A DNA stretch of 10,158 nt from CAYTAP01 sp964435775 (GTDB lineage: Bacteria; Planctomycetota; Phycisphaerae; Tepidisphaerales; Tepidisphaeraceae), in NCBI GenBank assembly GCA_964435775.1, contig CAYTAP010000129.1, positions 1-10,158 on the forward strand, given 5' to 3'. Both the position numbers and the translations under genes were made by a program. Shown piece after piece: positions 1-6,244 of this stretch. Position 1 is the first letter of the stretch. The number at the start of each line of letters is the position of its first letter. The notes under the pieces were generated by a model, which worked only from the letters and a program-made list of their open reading frames with translations, ran no database searches and was not told where the DNA came from.

Positions 1-49
1 AATGCTCCTGCGCGAATCAAATTGGCCATGTGAAGATGTTCACAGCAGT

Positions 50-94
50 GCGGCTTTAGCCGCCGTTTTAGAGGAAGACGGCGGCTGAAGCCGC
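50..94. repeat. REP-like palindromic hairpin upstream of dnaX
   Basis: The arms GCGGCTTTAGCCGCCGT (50-66) and ACGGCGGCTGAAGCCGC (78-94) are inverted copies with one mismatch (a possible G-U pair), separated by an 11-nt loop. Each arm is also nearly self-complementary (GCGGCT-NN-AGCCGC), so a cruciform of two small hairpins is possible. The element is followed by CCCTAC. No T-run follows on either strand, so it is unlikely to be an intrinsic terminator. From general knowledge, GCGGCT(T/G)AAGCCGC-type palindromes are dispersed in many planctomycete and other GC-rich genomes; that this copy belongs to such a family is inference. The rest of 1-205 shows no gene, no clear promoter and no SRP RNA, although ffs lies near dnaX in some bacteria. 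Confidence 0.7.
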
Positions 95-205
95 CCCTAC
101 CAAAGAGAATTGAAACACCCTGCGGGCATTGGCTGGCCGCTTTCTTCATTCCATCGGCGCTGCTAAACTGATCCGTCGTGCACGAACCCCCAACCCCGCG
201 CGATT

Positions 206-2215
206 ATGTCCTACACCGTTTTAGCCCGGCGATACCGTTCCAACACCTTCGATGAGGTCATCGGGCAGGAACACATCGCGCAAACGCTCAAGAAGGCGAT
301 CCAGACCGGGCGAATCGCCCATGCCTATCTTTTCTGCGGCACACGCGGCACGGGCAAGACCACCACCGCCCGCATCCTCGCCAAGGCGCTCAATTGCCAG
401 TCCACTGATGGCCCGACCGCGACGCCCTGCGGCAAGTGCGCCGCGTGCCTGGCCATCGCCCGTGGCGAGGAGATGGACGTCATCGAGATCGACGCCGCCA
501 GCAACACCGGCGTGGACTCCATCCGCGACATCATCGAAAACGCCCAATACAGCCCCGGCCATTGCCGCTTCAAGGTCTACATCATCGACGAAGTGCACAT
601 GCTCAGCAAAAGCGCCTTCAACGCGCTGCTCAAAACGCTGGAGGAACCCCCCAGCCATGTGAAGTTCATCCTCGCCACCACCGAGCCGGAGAAGGTGCTC
701 CCCACCATCCTCTCCCGCTGCCAGCGGTATGATTTTCGCAACATCCCCACCCGCGAAATCGCCGGGCATCTGAAGGACATCTGCGAAAAGGAAAAAATCA
801 CCGCCGAGTCTGATGCCCTCCTCATGGTCGCCAAAGCCGGCGCTGGCTCGATGCGCGACGCCCTCTCCCTGCTCGACCGTCTGCTCAGCATCGGCGAAAC
901 CGAACTGACGGCGGCGCGGATCGAGGAGCTGCTCGGCCTGCCCCGAAGCGAGCTCATTTTCAACCTCGCCCAGGCGATCGCCGATGCCGATGTGCAGGCG
1001 ACCCTCACACAGGCTGATGCGATCCTCCGCGGCGGCTTGACGGCCGACGGTCTGCTGGTGGCCCTCATCGACCACTTGCGGAACCTGCTGATCCTCCGCA
1101 CATGCGGCGGACAATCCAATCTCGTCGAGGCGCCCGGCGTCCAGCTTGATGAGCTGGTCAAGCAAGCGGGGCTTTATGATCCCGTGGCGATCACGCAGGA
1201 CATTGTTCTTCTCGAGGAACTCCGCCGCCACATGCGCCAATCAATGCCCAGCGCCGCGCTGCTCGATGCGACGCTCGTCCGCATGGCGCTGGCCGATCAG
1301 TTCAACTCCATCGCAAGCCTGCTTGGGCAGGTCGATGAAACGGACGGCGATTCCCCCGCCATTCAAAAAAAAACTCCTGACCTAACCGTCACCCGCCCGG
1401 CGGCTTCCCCCGCGCCTCGCGCCGCCGCGCAGGCACTGGCTGTGACGACGGCCGCGCCGCAAGCGTCGCCCGCACCGCAAAAATCGGCCGCGCCCGTGCC
1501 CGCGCCGGAACTGGCCCAAACGCCGGCACCCTCGATCGATCTCGATGACAACGACGATCTTCCAGCCGTCGGGCGCGTCTGGGATGGCCCCACGCGCTCG
1601 TTGTCGGCGATCATGGCGGAACAAAGAAAGGCCGCCGCGGCTGCGCCGCCCCCCTCGCGCACCGCGCAAACCAGCGCCGCCGACGTCGCCTCATCCATTG
1701 CAACCCCATCAAAGCCATCCGAACCCGCCGCCGCCTGGAATGCGCTGCTCGCGGAGTTCAATGAGCAGGATCCGGGGTTGTTCGGCATTTTGTCCGAGTC
1801 CCGCCTCATCGGGATTCAAGAGGGCATGGCCGTCATCGCCCTCCCGGCCAAGCAGGAGACCTGGGTCAAAAGGCTTGAGCAGAACGGACGAAAAAACGCC
1901 ATCGGCGAGCGCTTCTCCCAGCGGCTGGCTGGCCCCGTGGGCATCCGTTTTCAATTGGAGGAGGGATCGGACGGGCCGCGCGGCGAATCGACAACATCCG
2001 CCGCAGCGGCATCTCACGCGACATCGCCCCCATCGCCCGCATCGTCGCTATCCAAAACCGCGCCCGTCACCTCACGTGCGCCTGCGCAGGACGCCGCCGA
2101 TGTTCCGCCCCCTGCCGTCCGCCTCACCGCCGAATTAAAGGCGCAGTTCGAGTCCGACGACCTGATCCGCGCGATCATGACCGAGCTTGGGGGACATATT
2201 GTGAAAATTGAATGA
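206..2215 (+). CDS. dnaX: DNA polymerase III subunit gamma/tau (clamp loader ATPase)
   Basis: This is the ATP-driven subunit of the clamp loader, which opens the beta clamp and, as tau, ties the loader to the polymerase and helicase. Visible motifs, in order: Walker A GTRGTGKTT (residues 45-53); a zinc module of C64, C75, C78 and C81; Walker B IIDE (126-129); sensor 1 in ILATTE (155-160); the SRC arginine-finger motif (170-172); sensor 2 in GSMRDAL (214-220). Domain III spans about 230-360. A Pro/Ala-rich linker (about 390-505) leads to a globular tau domain (about 507-587, starting near W511), a second Ser/Pro/Ala linker and a conserved-type tail ending GGHIVKIE. At 669 residues it is a full tau. 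The ATG at 206 begins the classic MSYTVLARRYR start; no Shine-Dalgarno is visible. No ybaB or recR follows, which is the common neighbourhood elsewhere. Translation of the ATPase core is unambiguous. Confidence 0.98.
   Translation: MSYTVLARRYRSNTFDEVIGQEHIAQTLKKAIQTGRIAHAYLFCGTRGTGKTTTARILAKALNCQSTDGPTATPCGKCAACLAIARGEEMDVIEIDAASNTGVDSIRDIIENAQYSPGHCRFKVYIIDEVHMLSKSAFNALLKTLEEPPSHVKFILATTEPEKVLPTILSRCQRYDFRNIPTREIAGHLKDICEKEKITAESDALLMVAKAGAGSMRDALSLLDRLLSIGETELTAARIEELLGLPRSELIFNLAQAIADADVQATLTQADAILRGGLTADGLLVALIDHLRNLLILRTCGGQSNLVEAPGVQLDELVKQAGLYDPVAITQDIVLLEELRRHMRQSMPSAALLDATLVRMALADQFNSIASLLGQVDETDGDSPAIQKKTPDLTVTRPAASPAPRAAAQALAVTTAAPQASPAPQKSAAPVPAPELAQTPAPSIDLDDNDDLPAVGRVWDGPTRSLSAIMAEQRKAAAAAPPPSRTAQTSAADVASSIATPSKPSEPAAAWNALLAEFNEQDPGLFGILSESRLIGIQEGMAVIALPAKQETWVKRLEQNGRKNAIGERFSQRLAGPVGIRFQLEEGSDGPRGESTTSAAAASHATSPPSPASSLSKTAPVTSRAPAQDAADVPPPAVRLTAELKAQFESDDLIRAIMTELGGHIVKIE
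1365..1373 (+). promoter_or_regulatory. A9 slippage / frameshift site within dnaX
   Basis: Nine consecutive A residues are read in frame as CAA AAA AAA ACT (Q387-K388-K389-T390), so an A AAA AAA slippery heptamer is present in zero frame. Both other frames stop at once. A -1 shift, or one extra A in the mRNA, gives N-S then TGA at 1378-1380, a 391-residue product. A +1 shift, or one A fewer, gives L-L-T then TAA at 1383-1385, a 392-residue product. Either product is a gamma-like protein with the whole ATPase core and no tau linker. Known precedents are E. coli dnaX (ribosomal -1 frameshift on A AAA AAG) and Thermus thermophilus dnaX (transcriptional slippage on a run of nine A). No upstream SD-like stimulator is seen; a 7-bp stem (1398-1404 with 1421-1427) lies 25 nt downstream, farther than usual. 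Slippage by RNA polymerase therefore seems more likely. Function is inferred. Confidence 0.72.
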
Positions 2216-2272
2216 TGACGCGGCCGGGATGTCGCGTGTGGCAGGGGGGATTTTGCAATGGCGCGAAACCGC

Positions 2273-3346
2273 TTACTTCGTGCGCGGCTCCTGATCGAAA
2301 TATGCCCGAACGAGGTCAAGGTACGCATCCGGCACCCGCCCTTGGCGCATCGCCGCCGTCGCGGCCGACTGATCCTGCCTCCAGTGCGGCGACGCCCACG
2401 GAGGCGCCGGGTGTCCGACGCTGTCTGACACAATGCCCGCTTCCCCGCTTTCCGCCTCGTTATCGCGGTTTACTTCATCGGATTGTCTGCCACCGCCGAC
2501 GCCGGACACTTCTTCCAGCCCTGTCGCTCGATCCGCTCCTGTTGCGGCCTGTGACCCGACGAGCGCTGTGGGGCTCGTTGGACGCGATTCAGTCTGTGCC
2601 GAACCCATCCCCGCGCCCTCCCCTCCTCCGGCGTGCGCATCTGCTTGAGATGAGGCATCCTCCAATGGCTGTGTCGAGTCACCGGTTTGCGGGGATGACG
2701 TGCCATCAGGGAACTGCTCGCCGGTTTTGGTTTCCCCCCGACTCTCCGGCGTCGCACCCCGTTCGATCCGTTGCGAAGACGTCGGCCGCTCGTGGCGCAA
2801 CTCTTTAGGCGTCAAAAATCCACCGCCCACATTACCGGCCACCTCCACCCCGCTCGAATCCGCAACCGACCACCACGCCGATGCCGTGAGAACCAGCGCC
2901 ACGCCAATCGCCAATCCCACCCACCTGGCCATCCCCCACCTGCGAGTCACCAGCATCTTAGCCGACCTTGTCTGACACGCCGTACGTGCTTCATGCAAGA
3001 GCAGCGCTGCCGCGGAGTTGTCCGTCACAGCGCCCGTCCGCCTGATCGACCATGCCGTGCTGAGCAAATCATCCAGCTTAAACTGCCGATCTCCCTCTAT
3101 GGCCGCTGTCAGACGTGTCGGCCAGGCGCGCCACGCGGCGATCATCCCCAACGCGATGCTGGCGGACAAAATCCACAGCGTCAGCCATAACGCACTTGCG
3201 CCCAGCAGCACGCCCAGCGGGATCGCAATCGCCGCCGCCGCGCATCCAAATGTCAGAAGAACCCCCACCCGTTCAATCCCCCGCCCCATCCCCAGCCGTC
3301 TTTGCAGCGCCCCGACGAAGTGATCGATGTTTCGCGCTTGCGGCAT
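2273..3346 (-). CDS. three-helix membrane protein with long disordered region, DUF4175-like
   Basis: I do not recognise a named family with certainty. The 357-residue product has a short polar N-terminus, two adjoining hydrophobic helices (about 27-48 and 51-72), a soluble stretch with IEGDRQFKLDDLLSTAW (about 83-99), and a third helix (about 141-160). A long Gly/Ser/Glu/Thr-rich segment follows (about 180-315), low in hydrophobics and probably disordered. The C-terminus contains VPDAYLDLVRAYFDQ, a short helix resembling the closing motif of planctomycete membrane proteins found near MoxR/DUF58 clusters; the 'D..L.TAW' stretch recalls DUF4175 proteins. Both resemblances come from memory and are tentative. 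It lies 69 nt downstream of the HEAT/TPR gene on the same strand, so co-transcription is plausible. The ATG at 3346 has only a weak GGA upstream. It converges on dnaX with a 57-nt gap and no visible terminator. Confidence 0.8.
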   Translation of the reverse strand: MPQARNIDHFVGALQRRLGMGRGIERVGVLLTFGCAAAAIAIPLGVLLGASALWLTLWILSASIALGMIAAWRAWPTRLTAAIEGDRQFKLDDLLSTAWSIRRTGAVTDNSAAALLLHEARTACQTRSAKMLVTRRWGMARWVGLAIGVALVLTASAWWSVADSSGVEVAGNVGGGFLTPKELRHERPTSSQRIERGATPESRGETKTGEQFPDGTSSPQTGDSTQPLEDASSQADAHAGGGEGAGMGSAQTESRPTSPTALVGSQAATGADRATGLEEVSGVGGGRQSDEVNRDNEAESGEAGIVSDSVGHPAPPWASPHWRQDQSAATAAMRQGRVPDAYLDLVRAYFDQEPRTK

Positions 3347-3415
3347 GTCGTCATTCCACGTCGATTGCCAATGTGCGGGAGGGAATTTGCAAGGGTTGCA
3401 AGCGCCCCCTTCCGG

Positions 3416-4078
3416 TCACGCCTTTTTGCCACATCGACGAAGCGTTTCGACCGCTTCCTTCACGCACGACAGATGCGGGTTGATCTCCAGCGCCTTTTCG
3501 TAACACGTTATCGCCTGACGTCGCCGCCCGAGATGCGCCTGGCAATGCCCCATTCCCGCCCAGGCGGCGAAATGACACGGCATATGCGCCGTCGCTTGCC
3601 GCGAATCCTCGATCGCCGGTTCATATTGCTCCTGGAGGTATGCCGCCAGGGCGCGCTGGTTATAGGCCTCCGCGAAACCGGGATCAATTTCAATCGCCTT
3701 GCCGAAATGGCACATCGCAATGTCGAAATCGCGCCGCGTCATCGCCTGCGTGCCGCGGGCCAGATGATGGTTCGCCTCGGGTGTGCCCAGGCGAAACCAG
3801 ATTGACCAGAGCGCGTGCTCGGCCATGTCGTTCACCATCGGGTCCGGATGCTTCAATTGCGCCGCCAGCGCATCCACGCAACAGCGCGTCCCCACCAGAC
3901 CCAGCGCCAGCGCCGCCACTTTCCGGGCATCCTCGTGTGAAGAGGCGAGCACCCCCATGATCTGATCCTTCGACCACCTCGAGCGAAGCAGGTTCAGCAG
4001 CCCGGGCAGGTCCTGCGACTCCAGGCGCGGCTGAACCAGCCGCAAGAACAGTTCGGGATCAATGGAAGCAACGGCCAT
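3416..4078 (-). CDS. HEAT-repeat and TPR hybrid protein
   Basis: A 220-residue soluble protein made almost entirely of helical repeats. Residues about 50-95 (DARKVAALALGLVG...HPDPMVNDMAEHALWSI) read as HEAT-type repeats, with the usual pattern of residues at risk of loss and 'hpd..v...A..aL'. Three TPR units follow at about 101-134, 135-168 and 169-202, with the typical small residues and closing prolines (IEIDPGFAEAYNQRA, LEINPHLSC). No signal peptide or membrane helix is seen, so a cytoplasmic protein-protein scaffold is the likely role; no enzyme motif is visible. The partner is unknown, but the membrane-protein gene 69 nt downstream on the same strand is a candidate. The start at 4078 lacks a Shine-Dalgarno. 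The 142-nt gap upstream (4079-4220) holds no gene; on the minus strand a poor TTGGAC/TACGAT pair with a 19-nt spacer lies just before the start. Confidence 0.88.
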   Translation of the reverse strand: MAVASIDPELFLRLVQPRLESQDLPGLLNLLRSRWSKDQIMGVLASSHEDARKVAALALGLVGTRCCVDALAAQLKHPDPMVNDMAEHALWSIWFRLGTPEANHHLARGTQAMTRRDFDIAMCHFGKAIEIDPGFAEAYNQRALAAYLQEQYEPAIEDSRQATAHMPCHFAAWAGMGHCQAHLGRRRQAITCYEKALEINPHLSCVKEAVETLRRCGKKA

Positions 4079-4220
4079 AACAAATCAATCGTAGGCGTCC
4101 GACATCCGATATGTCCAAATCATGCCACACCCCGCGAACTTCCGTATTCCCTCACCGGCGTCCCGCCCCACCGATGATCCACTCCACCCGCACGTCCATT
4201 TCCACCCTTTCATCGACCAA

Positions 4221-4436
4221 TCAGCGGTTGCTGGACGAACTCTGTTGCGGCATCTGTACATCCGCGCCACTGGCCGAATGCGACTCCGGCGAGTATGGCG
4301 AGGCATAATACGCCCGTCGCTGCGAGTCATTGGCGCCCAGTTTACGTGGCACGTACCCCGTCTCCAGTTTGCTCATGCACCCACCAACCCCACCCAGGAG
4401 CATGATCCCCGCCAACAGCATCAGATGTCGTGTCAT
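4221..4436 (-). CDS. small lipoprotein
   Basis: This 71-residue product has a lipoprotein signal: a basic start (MTRH), a hydrophobic core (LMLLAGIMLLGG) and a lipobox ending VGGC with the lipidated cysteine at residue 20. The short mature part is polar, rich in Ser, Gln, Tyr and Arg (for example LGANDSQRRAYY), and ends in a Ser run, which suggests a flexible tail. A strong GGAGG lies 7 nt before the ATG. The family is not recognised; small lipoproteins of this shape are common in planctomycetes. It lies downstream of nuoF on the same strand but is separated by 274 nt of repeat-bearing DNA, so it probably has its own transcription signal or reads through from nuoF. Confidence 0.8.
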   Translation of the reverse strand: MTRHLMLLAGIMLLGGVGGCMSKLETGYVPRKLGANDSQRRAYYASPYSPESHSASGADVQMPQQSSSSNR

Positions 4437-4443
4437 ATCAATG

Positions 4444-4448
4444 CCTCC
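4444..4448 (-). promoter_or_regulatory. ribosome binding site of the small lipoprotein
   Basis: The minus-strand sequence GGAGG stands 7 nt before the ATG at 4436. It is one of few clear Shine-Dalgarno sites in the window and fixes the start of the 71-residue lipoprotein. Confidence 0.75.
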
Positions 4449-4544
4449 ATCACCCGCTTGCGCGACACCCGACCTTTGCCCTCGGCTTCCCGCAGCGCAC
4501 GGCTCAAGCCGATGTTTTCGCGTGCAATTGCAATCCGTCGCTGC

Positions 4545-4583
4545 CTTCGGCTCTGCGGCTCGACTCGACTGAGCTCGCCGAAG
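4545..4583. repeat. imperfect inverted repeat CTTCGG...CCGAAG
   Basis: CTTCGG (4545-4550) and CCGAAG (4578-4583) flank a segment holding the palindrome GAGCTC (4571-4576) and a doubled CGACT. The part TGAGCTCGCCGAAG resembles the dispersed TGAGCTTGTCGAAG-type motif seen between genes in many bacterial genomes. This is a pattern match from memory and no second copy exists in this window. It sits in the 274-nt gap between nuoF and the small lipoprotein. Confidence 0.4.
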
Positions 4584-4620
4584 TCAGGCTCGAAGAGACG
4601 CATCCGGCTCGTGACGATTC

Positions 4621-4676
4621 CTCTCCGTGTCCTCCGTGGTGAAACATCTCCGCGCTCTCCGCGTCTCGGCGGTGAA
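4621..4676 (-). repeat. dispersed intergenic repeat of the CACGGAG / ACGCGGAG type
   Basis: On the minus strand this reads as two related half-units, TTCACCGCCGAGACGCGGAG followed by AGCGCGGAGATG, then TTCACCACGGAGGACACGG followed by AGAG. Both begin TTCACC and both consist of roughly 9-nt steps ending in GGAG. Read through, it yields the peptide strings RRDAESAE and HHGGHGE, which are familiar as spurious 'proteins' from a widespread non-coding repeat in planctomycetes and other bacteria. The family assignment is from memory. Just beside it, GCATTCC is present in two tandem copies at 4686-4699. Together with the inverted repeat at 4545-4583, this fills much of the gap between nuoF and the lipoprotein gene; I see no real gene in 4437-4710. 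Confidence 0.65.
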
Positions 4677-4710
4677 TCTTCATGCGCATTCCGCATTCCC
4701 ACTTCCCGCC

Positions 4711-6063
4711 TCACCGCGTATTCGACCCCATCGGCACCGTCACGTTCTGAATCCCGCGCTTGATCGTCAACTGCACCGGCTGCTCCACGCACGCCGCCGC
4801 GAACTCATCGTAAAACTTGTTGATGAATGTCCGTGTCGCCCAAGCCGTTCCATCCGCCAGCCCGCAGATCGTCGTGCCGGGCATGATTCCCTGCGTCTTC
4901 TCAAGTTCCATCAACATCTCAAGGTCCTTGATCCGTCCCATCCCATCGACGACGCGGTTCATGATCTTGCCCATCCACGCGCTGCCCTCGCGGCACGGGG
5001 TGCATTGGCCGCAACTCTCGTGGGCATAAAAACGCACGCAATTCCGCAGCGCCTCGACCATGTTCGTGTGCTCGTTCATCACGATCATTCCGGCCGTCCC
5101 CAGCCCCAGACACCCGCCGCGAAAGCGCACATCGTCGAAGTCGAGCTTGATGTCGAGTTGGTTGGTCCCCAGCACCCCCATCGAAATCCCGCCGCAGATG
5201 CACGCCTTGTACGCGCCCCCCTTCATTCCGCCGCCGAGCGTGTTGATCGCGTAATCGAGCGTGATCCCCAGCTCATCCTCATACACGCCGGGCTTGTTGA
5301 CGTGCCCGCTCATCCCGTACAGCTTTGGCCCCGGCGAACTCTTCGTCCCCATCGTGCGGAACCACGTCGGCCCATCATCGCGCCCGATGATGTGCGGCAC
5401 GCAACTGAGCGTCTCGACGTTGTTGATGACCGTCGGCCGGGCGAACGCGCCGGCGATCGCCGGAAACGGCGGCTTGTTCCTCGGCCAGCCCCGCTTCCCC
5501 TCCAGCGCCTCAAGCAGCCCCGTCTCTTCGCCGCAAATGTACGCCCCCGCTCCGCGATGCAGGTAACACTCGAGCTTGTGGGCGGATCCAAAAATCCCCT
5601 GTTGTCCGAAGATCTTCCTTTCATACGCCTCGGCGATCGCGCGCTCGAGCACCTTCGCCTGGCGGTGGTATTCCCCGCGAATGAAGATGTACGCCACGTC
5701 GCACTGAGTCGCCAGCGACGCGATCGCGATCCCCTCGAGCAGTTGGTGCGGGTCGTAGTCGATCAGGTAGCGGTCCTTGAACGTCCCCGGCTCCGACTCA
5801 TCAGCGTTGACCGCCATGTAATGCGGCCCCTTCTTCTCCTTGGGAATGAACGACCACTTCATCCCCGCGCTGAACCCCGCCCCTCCGCGCCCGCGCAGAC
5901 CGGAATCCATCACCGTCTTGATGATCGCCTCCGACCCCATGTCCACCGCCTTGCGCAACGCGGCATACCCGCCGGTCGCGACGTAGTCGTCATACCAATG
6001 CAGCTTCCGCTTGGAGGGGTCGGTGGGGATTCGCTTCAACAAAACAGGTTCGGTGTACGCCAT
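4711..6063 (-). CDS. nuoF: NADH-quinone oxidoreductase subunit F (NADH/FMN-binding subunit of complex I)
   Basis: NuoF takes electrons from NADH onto FMN and passes them to the N3 [4Fe-4S] cluster, in the peripheral arm of respiratory complex I on the cytoplasmic side. The 450-residue product has the glycine-rich FMN/NADH region RGRGGAGFSAGMKW (57-70), NADESEPGTFKDR (86-98), the GEET signature (178-181), and the N3 ligands C351, C354 and C357 in ESCGQCTPCREG plus C400 in TTICGLADG. The length matches E. coli NuoF (about 445). It lacks the extra N-terminal [2Fe-2S] domain of NADP-reducing hydrogenase HndC-type proteins, which argues for complex I, although a soluble NADH-linked enzyme cannot be excluded. 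Residue 182 is Gly where many NuoF proteins have Ala (GEETAL). The start at 6063 has no Shine-Dalgarno. No nuoE or nuoG is adjacent, so the gene seems separate from the rest of the nuo set. Confidence 0.95.
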   Translation of the reverse strand: MAYTEPVLLKRIPTDPSKRKLHWYDDYVATGGYAALRKAVDMGSEAIIKTVMDSGLRGRGGAGFSAGMKWSFIPKEKKGPHYMAVNADESEPGTFKDRYLIDYDPHQLLEGIAIASLATQCDVAYIFIRGEYHRQAKVLERAIAEAYERKIFGQQGIFGSAHKLECYLHRGAGAYICGEETGLLEALEGKRGWPRNKPPFPAIAGAFARPTVINNVETLSCVPHIIGRDDGPTWFRTMGTKSSPGPKLYGMSGHVNKPGVYEDELGITLDYAINTLGGGMKGGAYKACICGGISMGVLGTNQLDIKLDFDDVRFRGGCLGLGTAGMIVMNEHTNMVEALRNCVRFYAHESCGQCTPCREGSAWMGKIMNRVVDGMGRIKDLEMLMELEKTQGIMPGTTICGLADGTAWATRTFINKFYDEFAAACVEQPVQLTIKRGIQNVTVPMGSNTR

Positions 6064-6149
6064 GGTGTATGGAGTTTAGCGGGAGAATCTCAAAATATCA
6101 CCTTCGCCGACCGAGGGGGTGTCTATCGAACAATACCACGCCAAAAAAA

Positions 6150-6181
6150 TATTGAAAAATAGTTCGCAACCTTATTGAAAA
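6150..6181. repeat. direct repeat TATTGAAAA in the divergent gap
   Basis: TATTGAAAA occurs at 6150-6158 and again at 6173-6181, 23 nt apart start to start, inside the AT-rich part of the gap between nuoF and the large lipoprotein gene. In a GC-rich genome two such 9-mers so close are notable. They could be an operator for a regulator or repeated -35-like elements; no function can be shown from sequence alone. Confidence 0.4.
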
Positions 6182-6203
6182 TGGAAGGCCATCCGGTTTT
6201 CAT
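6175..6203 (+). promoter_or_regulatory. weak promoter candidate for the 674-residue lipoprotein
   Basis: TTGAAA (6175-6180) matches five of six bases of a sigma-70 -35 box. Seventeen nt later, TTTCAT (6198-6203) matches four of six of the -10 box but lacks the important second-position A. Transcription would start near 6210, about 35 nt before the ATG, leaving room for the GGGAGG ribosome site. The -35 element lies inside the second copy of the TATTGAAAA repeat. Confidence 0.3.
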
Positions 6204-6233
6204 GGGAGACCATTCGATCGAAAGTCTTTTACC

Positions 6234-6239
6234 GGGAGG
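6234..6239 (+). promoter_or_regulatory. ribosome binding site of the 674-residue lipoprotein
   Basis: GGGAGG stands 5 nt before the ATG at 6245 and supports that start over later Met codons; it also places the signal peptide at the very N-terminus, as expected. Confidence 0.75.
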
Positions 6240-6244
6240 TCCGC

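Noticed and set aside
141..169. Promoter for dnaX with TAAACT at 164-169
   Set aside because: The hexamer at the right distance upstream (TTTCTT, 141-146) is a poor -35 box, so no promoter can be supported.
1..205. Possible signal recognition particle RNA upstream of dnaX
   Set aside because: The gene lies next to dnaX in some bacteria, but the conserved GGAAGCAGC-type tetraloop region is absent; the only structure is the REP-like hairpin.
221..1240. A 339-codon minus-strand open frame opposite dnaX
   Set aside because: It is the complement of the conserved ATPase core; composition (Gly, Ala, Asp, Glu, Val repeats) is typical of an antisense shadow.
4433..4792. A 119-codon minus-strand frame between nuoF and the small lipoprotein
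   Set aside because: It starts inside nuoF and passes through the dispersed repeats, giving repeat-derived peptide strings, so it is not called as a gene; only its stop overlap is noted as a finding.
4627..6162. A 511-codon plus-strand open frame lying across all of nuoF
   Set aside because: It is antisense to a clear NuoF protein, is rich in Arg, His and Pro as expected of a shadow frame in GC-rich DNA, and shows no domain or ribosome site.
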